From Vibrio methylphosphonaticus (GTDB lineage Bacteria > Pseudomonadota > Gammaproteobacteria > Enterobacterales > Vibrionaceae): DNA of 64,000 bases. The notes below the pieces were generated by a model. It saw only the letters and a program-made list of their open reading frames with translations, ran no database searches and was not told the origin of the DNA. The position numbers and the translations under genes are program-made. Where the stretch lies: the NCBI RefSeq assembly GCF_023634655.1, contig NZ_JAMKMS010000012.1, positions 1-64,000 of the forward strand, in the 5' to 3' direction. Below are positions 59,508-64,000 of the stretch, piece by piece (the first letter of the stretch is position 1; every line of letters begins with the position of its first letter).

Positions 59508-62033
59508 ATGAATAGTATCGTATTGGGCGTTTCAACATTAGCACTTGCTGTAAACAGTGCTTCTTGGGCAGCGCCAGCGAAACCCTCTATCGATCTCTGG
59601 GGGTCAAATAACCTCCAGTTTTCTAAGATTCAGTTAGCGATGGAGACCACATCTGGTTACAACCAGATGGTGCAATATAACGAGCTTGCTGAAATCAACA
59701 TAACCTTCAATCAATGGAGTGGCACTTCTGGGGATACCTACAACGTTTATTTTGATGGTGTTAATGTTGCGACTGGACCTATTACAGGCAGTCAAACCAC
59801 CGCGAATTTTCCGTATGCTCAAGGTGGCCGATATCAAATGGTGATAGAAGCATGTGACGCGAGCGGGTGTAGTAAAAGTGCTGCGATGGAATTAGTTGTG
59901 GCGGATACTGATGGGTCACATCTAGCGCCAATCACAATGAACATTGATCCAAACAACAAAGCATTTAACACCGACCCAAACACGGTTGTCGGTACGTATT
60001 TTGTTGAGTGGGGGATTTACGGTCGTGGCTACACTGTTGACAATATTCCTGCCGATAACTTAACTCATATACTGTATGGATTCATACCGATTTGTGGACC
60101 TAATGAGTCAGTAAAATCGGTAGGGGGGAATAGTTTTAATGCTCTGAAAACAGCCTGTAGTGGTGTGCCAGATTATGAAGTGGTCATTCATGACCCATGG
60201 GCGGCTTATCAGAAAAGCTTTGCTCAAGCGGGACACGATTACAACACTCCGATTAAAGGTAACTATGCGATGATGATGGCGCTCAAACAGCGCAATCCAG
60301 ACTTGAAAATTATTCCTTCAATCGGTGGCTGGACACTGTCTGATCCCTTATTCAGTTTTACCGATAAAGCCCACCGAGATACGTTTGTTGCTTCAGTGAA
60401 GCGCTTTTTGAAAACGTGGAAATTCTATGATGGCGTTGATATTGATTGGGAGTATCCGGGTGGTGATGGAGCCGCGGAGGATTTAGGTGATCCGTTGAAA
60501 GATGGACCTGCTTATGTGGCACTTATGAGAGAACTCCGAGCGATGCTTGATGAGCTTGAAGTCGAATATGGACGAGTTTATGAACTGACTTCGGCCATTG
60601 GCGTGGGTCACGATAAAATTGAAGACGTAAATTATGCTGATGCGATTCCATATATGGATTATATCTTTGCCATGACTTACGACTTTTATGGTGGTTGGAA
60701 CAACGTCCCTGGCCATCAAGCTGCGCTGTATTGCGGTAACTTTATGACCGCTGGTCAATGTGATGGTACCGGTGTGGATCCTGAAGGTGTGCCATATAAA
60801 GGGCCAGCTTATACCGCGGATTATGGTATTCAATTGCTGCTAGCGCAAGGGGTACCTGCGAGTAAACTGGTGTTAGGGGCGGCCATGTATGGTCGTGGCT
60901 GGGAAGGGGTAACGCCGGATACGCTGTCCGATCCTTCTGACCCAATGACCGGATCAGCAACGGGCAAACTGACGGGTACAAGTGCTCAAGGTGTGTGGGA
61001 AGCGGGCGTGATTGATTATAAGGGCATTAAGTCTTTCATGTTAGGCGCTAACAATACCGGCATTAATGGTTATGAGTACGGATACGACGAGCAGGCTGAA
61101 GCCGCCTATGTATGGAACCAAACCACGGGAGAACTGATTACGTTTGATGATGATAGATCAGTAAAAGCCAAAGGAGCCTATGTTCGCAGCTTAGGTTTAG
61201 CGGGTTTATTTTCTTGGGAGATAGATGCTGATAATGGCGATATTCTCAATGCCATGCATGAAGGACTCGCTGGTGGCACGCCAAGTAATCGAGCGCCTGT
61301 CGCAAATGCGGGCGTTGACCAAAATGTAGAGGGGCCGGTCTTGGTTTCACTCAGTGGTTCCAGCTCAACAGATAGTGATGGCACTATTGTTAGTTACGCT
61401 TGGACTCAGACTTTAGGTAGCCCATTAGCTATAGTCGGTGAAAGTAGCATAACACTCAACGTTGATGTACCTGAAGTGGCACAAGTTACGACTTATGGCT
61501 TTGTATTGACAGTAACAGACAATGAAGGCGCTGTTAATTCTGACAATGTACTGATTACAGTAGTGCCTAAAAATACGCCACCGTTAAATACAGCGCCTAT
61601 CGCACGAGTATCTGGCACGACGACAGCGGTTGTGAGTGATAATGTAGTGTTAGATGCCTCGAGTTCAAGTGATGCTGATAATGATCCTTTGACTTATTCT
61701 TGGCAAGCGCCAGCGACGCTTAATGTCACGAGTCAAGACAGTACCCTTAGTTTTATTGCGCCTAGCGTAACGTTAGATACCGATTATCAATTTACGCTTA
61801 GTGTGAGCGATGGTTCGCATACATCAACGGCCATTCATTTGGTTAAAGTGATGGCCGATAACGGTGGTAGTACGAGTTGTCCAAATTCATGGGACGCCAG
61901 TGCCGTATACAATGGTGGCGATCAAGTGGTGTATAACGGTCAGAATTATCAAGCTAAATGGTGGACACAAGGTGATGATCCCGAGAAGTCAGGAGAATGG
62001 GGTGTTTGGAAGTCACTGGGGCTTTGCCAATAG
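59508..62033 (+). CDS. chiA: ChiA, secreted multidomain GH18 chitinase
   Basis: 841 aa from the ATG at 59508. The signal peptide is 1-21 (SWA-AP), then the ChiA N-terminal Fn3-like domain (22-140) and the GH18 catalytic barrel (about 158-590). Its DGVDIDWE motif puts Asp311, Asp313 and Glu315 exactly at V. harveyi ChiA numbering; Tyr391 and Trp570 of the active cleft are also present. Two PKD-like domains (about 594-690 and 696-790) precede a C-terminal CBM5/12 chitin-binding domain (about 798-841, aromatic-rich YQAKWWTQGDDP). It degrades chitin outside the cell. The longer frame to 59448 is not used. It is probably exported further by type II secretion (inference). Confidence 0.96.
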   Translation: MNSIVLGVSTLALAVNSASWAAPAKPSIDLWGSNNLQFSKIQLAMETTSGYNQMVQYNELAEINITFNQWSGTSGDTYNVYFDGVNVATGPITGSQTTANFPYAQGGRYQMVIEACDASGCSKSAAMELVVADTDGSHLAPITMNIDPNNKAFNTDPNTVVGTYFVEWGIYGRGYTVDNIPADNLTHILYGFIPICGPNESVKSVGGNSFNALKTACSGVPDYEVVIHDPWAAYQKSFAQAGHDYNTPIKGNYAMMMALKQRNPDLKIIPSIGGWTLSDPLFSFTDKAHRDTFVASVKRFLKTWKFYDGVDIDWEYPGGDGAAEDLGDPLKDGPAYVALMRELRAMLDELEVEYGRVYELTSAIGVGHDKIEDVNYADAIPYMDYIFAMTYDFYGGWNNVPGHQAALYCGNFMTAGQCDGTGVDPEGVPYKGPAYTADYGIQLLLAQGVPASKLVLGAAMYGRGWEGVTPDTLSDPSDPMTGSATGKLTGTSAQGVWEAGVIDYKGIKSFMLGANNTGINGYEYGYDEQAEAAYVWNQTTGELITFDDDRSVKAKGAYVRSLGLAGLFSWEIDADNGDILNAMHEGLAGGTPSNRAPVANAGVDQNVEGPVLVSLSGSSSTDSDGTIVSYAWTQTLGSPLAIVGESSITLNVDVPEVAQVTTYGFVLTVTDNEGAVNSDNVLITVVPKNTPPLNTAPIARVSGTTTAVVSDNVVLDASSSSDADNDPLTYSWQAPATLNVTSQDSTLSFIAPSVTLDTDYQFTLSVSDGSHTSTAIHLVKVMADNGGSTSCPNSWDASAVYNGGDQVVYNGQNYQAKWWTQGDDPEKSGEWGVWKSLGLCQ

Positions 62034-62064
62034 TGATAGCAACGGTTTTAAATGAATAATGCTT

Positions 62065-62090
62065 AAGGGGGCCTATTGGTCTCCCTTTTA
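62065..62090 (+). terminator. Probable terminator after chiA
   Basis: AAGGGGGCC pairs with GGTCTCCCTT with a small bulge around TATT, followed by TTTTA. Confidence 0.55.
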
Positions 62091-62226
62091 TGATTCGTGT
62101 TGAAACTGACGATTACAACAGCGATATAGGGGAAAGTAACCGCGGATATTGGAAGGATAAGCTAAATAGGCCATGCAATACGCACACCCATAACGCTGGA
62201 TGATTAAATGTTGAAATGATAAATAG

Positions 62227-62254
62227 CAGAGCTCTCTATAACTAGAGAGCTCTG
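62227..62254. terminator. 12-bp hairpin after ribB
   Basis: CAGAGCTCTCTA (62227-62238) and TAGAGAGCTCTG (62243-62254) are perfect complements with a TAAC loop, 8 nt after the ribB stop. T-richness is weak on both strands. Terminator function is likely but not certain. Confidence 0.6.
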
Positions 62255-62262
62255 TGTTTGGA

Positions 62263-62925
62263 TTACGCAGATTTCTCTGTGGTCGCCAAACGGTATTGGA
62301 CCATATCTTCAATGGTTAAAACGGGCATATCGTGCACCTTACCAAACTCGATAATTTCTGGCGCTTTAGCCATGGTTCCATCTGGATTTGTAACTTCACA
62401 CAATACGCCAAATGGTGATAATCCTGCCATTTGCATCAGATCAATTGTGCCTTCTGTGTGGCCGCGACGAGTCAGGACTCCGCCTTTACGAGCTCTTAGT
62501 GGGAACACGTGCCCTGGCCTGGCAAGATCTTCAGGTCTTGCTTGCTGAGCACACGCCGTTTTAATCGTCGTGACACGATCAGCGGCTGAAACGCCGGTTG
62601 TGACACCAACTTTGGCTTCAATTGAAACCGTGAAAGCGGTTTGGTTAGCGCTGTTATTGTTCGTGACCATTGGTGGCAGGTCGAGCTGTTTTGCTTGTTC
62701 ATCGTTGATGCAAAGGCAAACAATACCGCTACCTTCGCGAATCATAAGTGCCATTTGTTGATGAGTTAAGTGATCAACGGAACAAATAATATCGCCTTCG
62801 TTTTCGCGGTCTTCATCATCGAGTAGCAATACGCCACGACCTTCGCGTAACGCAGCAAGTGCAATTTCTACACGCTCTAGAGGCGTGCCGAATTCTGATA
62901 GTAGTGAGGTTTGGTTCTGATTCAT
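62263..62925 (-). CDS. ribB: RibB, 3,4-dihydroxy-2-butanone 4-phosphate synthase
   Basis: A 220-aa enzyme (217 in E. coli) turning ribulose-5-phosphate into the four-carbon unit of riboflavin. The acidic loop [10 protein letters not shown] and the motif [22 protein letters not shown] are present. There is no fused GTP cyclohydrolase II domain, so it is the stand-alone form. GGAGTATT precedes the ATG. A 340-nt leader holds an FMN riboswitch and several hairpins. Confidence 0.97.
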   Translation of the reverse strand: MNQNQTSLLSEFGTPLERVEIALAALREGRGVLLLDDEDRENEGDIICSVDHLTHQQMALMIREGSGIVCLCINDEQAKQLDLPPMVTNNNSANQTAFTVSIEAKVGVTTGVSAADRVTTIKTACAQQARPEDLARPGHVFPLRARKGGVLTRRGHTEGTIDLMQMAGLSPFGVLCEVTNPDGTMAKAPEIIEFGKVHDMPVLTIEDMVQYRLATTEKSA

Positions 62926-62944
62926 GGTAATACTCCGAATTAAA

Positions 62945-63119
62945 AATACCAGAATCAGGGCATTGGTATGGGGACCTTAAAGGGTCCAAAAGATACGCGA
63001 GATTGACTGCATTGCGGTTAACGCAATGCAGTCAATCTCTATACCCACATGCACGCGGTGTGTCGCGCACTTTTATTCATATACACTAACGTGTGTATAG
63101 CGAAGTGACAGTGGGTATA
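62945..63119 (-). repeat. Run of hairpins between the FMN aptamer and ribB
   Basis: Read from the aptamer: TATACCCAC/GTGGGTATA (63040-63048 with 63111-63119) encloses TATACAC/GTGTATA near 63080-63100. Then comes an 18-bp perfect stem (62999-63016 with 63022-63039), GGACC/GGTCC near 62972-62987, and ATACCA/TGGTAT near 62946-62969. None has a clear U-tract. Confidence 0.65.
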
Positions 63120-63120
63120 T

Positions 63121-63266
63121 TTATCCTCTCCCATCCGGACTATGACCGTCGGCTCTGGAGTCTCACCAGATCTGCTGACCCTAACTCGTAAGGAGATAGG
63201 CGCTCGCGGGCTTATCAATTGAATGATTTACCGCCGGTGGGGAATTTCACCCCGCCCTGAGAATAA
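63121..63266 (-). ncRNA. FMN riboswitch (RFN element)
   Basis: The minus strand has the RFN parts in order: TTATTCTCAGGGCGGGGTGA, ATTCCCCACCGGCGGTA, AGCCCGCGAGCG, CAGCAGATCTGGTGAGA, TCCAGAGCCGACGGTCA and AGTCCGGATGGGAGAGGATA. The first and last segments close stem P1. It represses ribB when FMN is high. Confidence 0.97.
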
Positions 63267-63290
63267 AATGAATGTCTTAACGACGAGCAA

Positions 63291-63751
63291 ATGGTAGCGA
63301 TTTTTTCGCAGCTTGAAAAGAAGCAAGGCGCTTATTATTGAACTAGACGTATTTTAGGAGGGGTAACACACTTGGTCGGTGACATATTCATTGTATGTCA
63401 AGTTAAGGATAGGTTGCTTTTCGGAAGTACGATAACCCTCTATTTTTTCAATTATAGAATGTGAATCCCATAGCGCGGAGAAGCTAAACAGAGTGCACTG
63501 TTCTACACTATGTGTCACAGAAAACGCGAACACCTCGCTTGTGTTGGTTGTTAACTTATTAATATTAAATGATAAAGTTATTGGTAGAGAGCTATAAACC
63601 TTACGAATTTTTGCTTGCTCAAACAGACCTCAAAAGTAAGACACTATTTATTGGAACCTAGCATCGAATTGGCTATCTAATAGGCTGAGAAAAACCGCAA
63701 TATTTCTGACGTTTGCGATCTGTCTGTTGACCGGAATTTAAAGAGAAAAGA
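63291..63751. other. Gap between the ribB leader and the GNAT gene
   Basis: About 460 bases holding the ribB promoter (minus) and that of the GNAT gene (plus). I see no ORF and no repeat. A candidate ribB promoter with TTGCTC at 63290-63285 and TTTATT at 63267-63262 would start inside stem P1, so the real one is probably further upstream. Confidence 0.45.
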
Positions 63752-64000
63752 ATGGAATTTACGCTAGAAACCGAACGACTCATTTTAAGAGATTTCCAGC
63801 TTGGTGATATTGAGGCGTGGCTCACGATCACCTCACATCCCAGATATCAAACATTTTACCCAAAAGAAGAGTGTTCACCAGAATTTAATGCCCATTTACT
63901 TGAGATGTTTGTGGAGCAGTCACAGCAACGCCCTCGTACTAAGTTCCAATTAGTGATTGAAGGAAAAGAAAGTCATCAAGTAATCGGTACTGCTGCTTTT
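63752..64000 (+). CDS. GNAT-family N-acetyltransferase, N-terminal part
   Basis: The first 83 codons of a gene cut by the window end. METLETERL-type opening (MEFTLETERLILRDFQLGD) is that of RimJ/RimL-like GNAT acetyltransferases, which acetylate protein N termini or small amines with acetyl-CoA. AAAGAGAAAAG lies before the ATG. The acetyl-CoA-binding motif would lie beyond the window, so the substrate cannot be judged. Confidence 0.8.
   Translation, partial: MEFTLETERLILRDFQLGDIEAWLTITSHPRYQTFYPKEECSPEFNAHLLEMFVEQSQQRPRTKFQLVIEGKESHQVIGTAAF

Overview
The window is ordinary chromosomal DNA of a gammaproteobacterium, almost certainly a Vibrio. Three things point there. The gene order phoBR / ppx-ppk / pstCAB-phoU, queA-tgt-yajC-secDF, iscRSUA-hscBA-fdx-iscX, rlmN-rodZ-ispG-hisS-yfgM-bamB-der and xseA/guaBA is the Vibrio/enterobacterial core layout. 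The second OxyR next to a peroxiredoxin has the Cys206/Cys215/Glu204 numbering of V. vulnificus OxyR2. The chitinase has the catalytic numbering (Asp311, Asp313, Glu315) of V. harveyi ChiA. The species is not resolved. I see no IS element, phage gene, CRISPR array or toxin-antitoxin pair.

Layout. Positions 63-252 hold tRNA-Asp and tRNA-Trp with a terminator, probably the distal tRNAs of an rRNA operon lying to the left. Positions 688-3713 hold a small unknown gene, the trhP(yegQ)-yfhL pair and rdgC. Positions 3837-16306 are a complete phosphate island: phoB-phoR-pstS, convergent ppk-ppx, then pstC-pstA-pstB-phoU. I find PhoB-box-like repeats before phoB, ppk and pstC. Positions 16379-21380 hold a small outer-membrane protein, a LysR regulator, cutC, the prx/oxyR2 divergent pair and a CBS-domain protein. 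Positions 21639-27329 carry queuosine tRNA modification and the Sec accessory complex.

Positions 27507-36855 hold suhB, trmJ, the whole isc operon led by tandem IscR sites, pepB and ndk. Positions 37041-45567 hold rlmN and the cell-shape, isoprenoid, HisRS, outer-membrane-assembly and ribosome-assembly block. Positions 45638-51995 hold an AlaX-type tRNA editing protein, yfgJ, xseA, guaB and guaA, the last two with PurR-like boxes. Positions 52262-54526 hold an acetate transporter and an AGCS amino-acid symporter. Positions 54859-59173 are a TPP-riboswitch-controlled thiamine salvage operon (thiD-thiZ-thiX-thiY-tenA). Positions 59508-64000 hold a secreted chitinase, FMN-riboswitch-controlled ribB, and the start of a GNAT acetyltransferase cut by the window end.

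No new multi-gene system stands out. The points most worth checking are regulatory: a terminator-shaped hairpin inside the first codons of phoR; a third IscR-like palindrome before trmJ; a structured, terminator-ended 450-bp gap before yfgJ that could encode an sRNA; a shared 27-nt start-codon module at two unrelated places; a perfect LysR-type operator beside a LysR gene; long perfect hairpins without U-tracts; and a 21-bp tandem duplication over the thiX stop codon.
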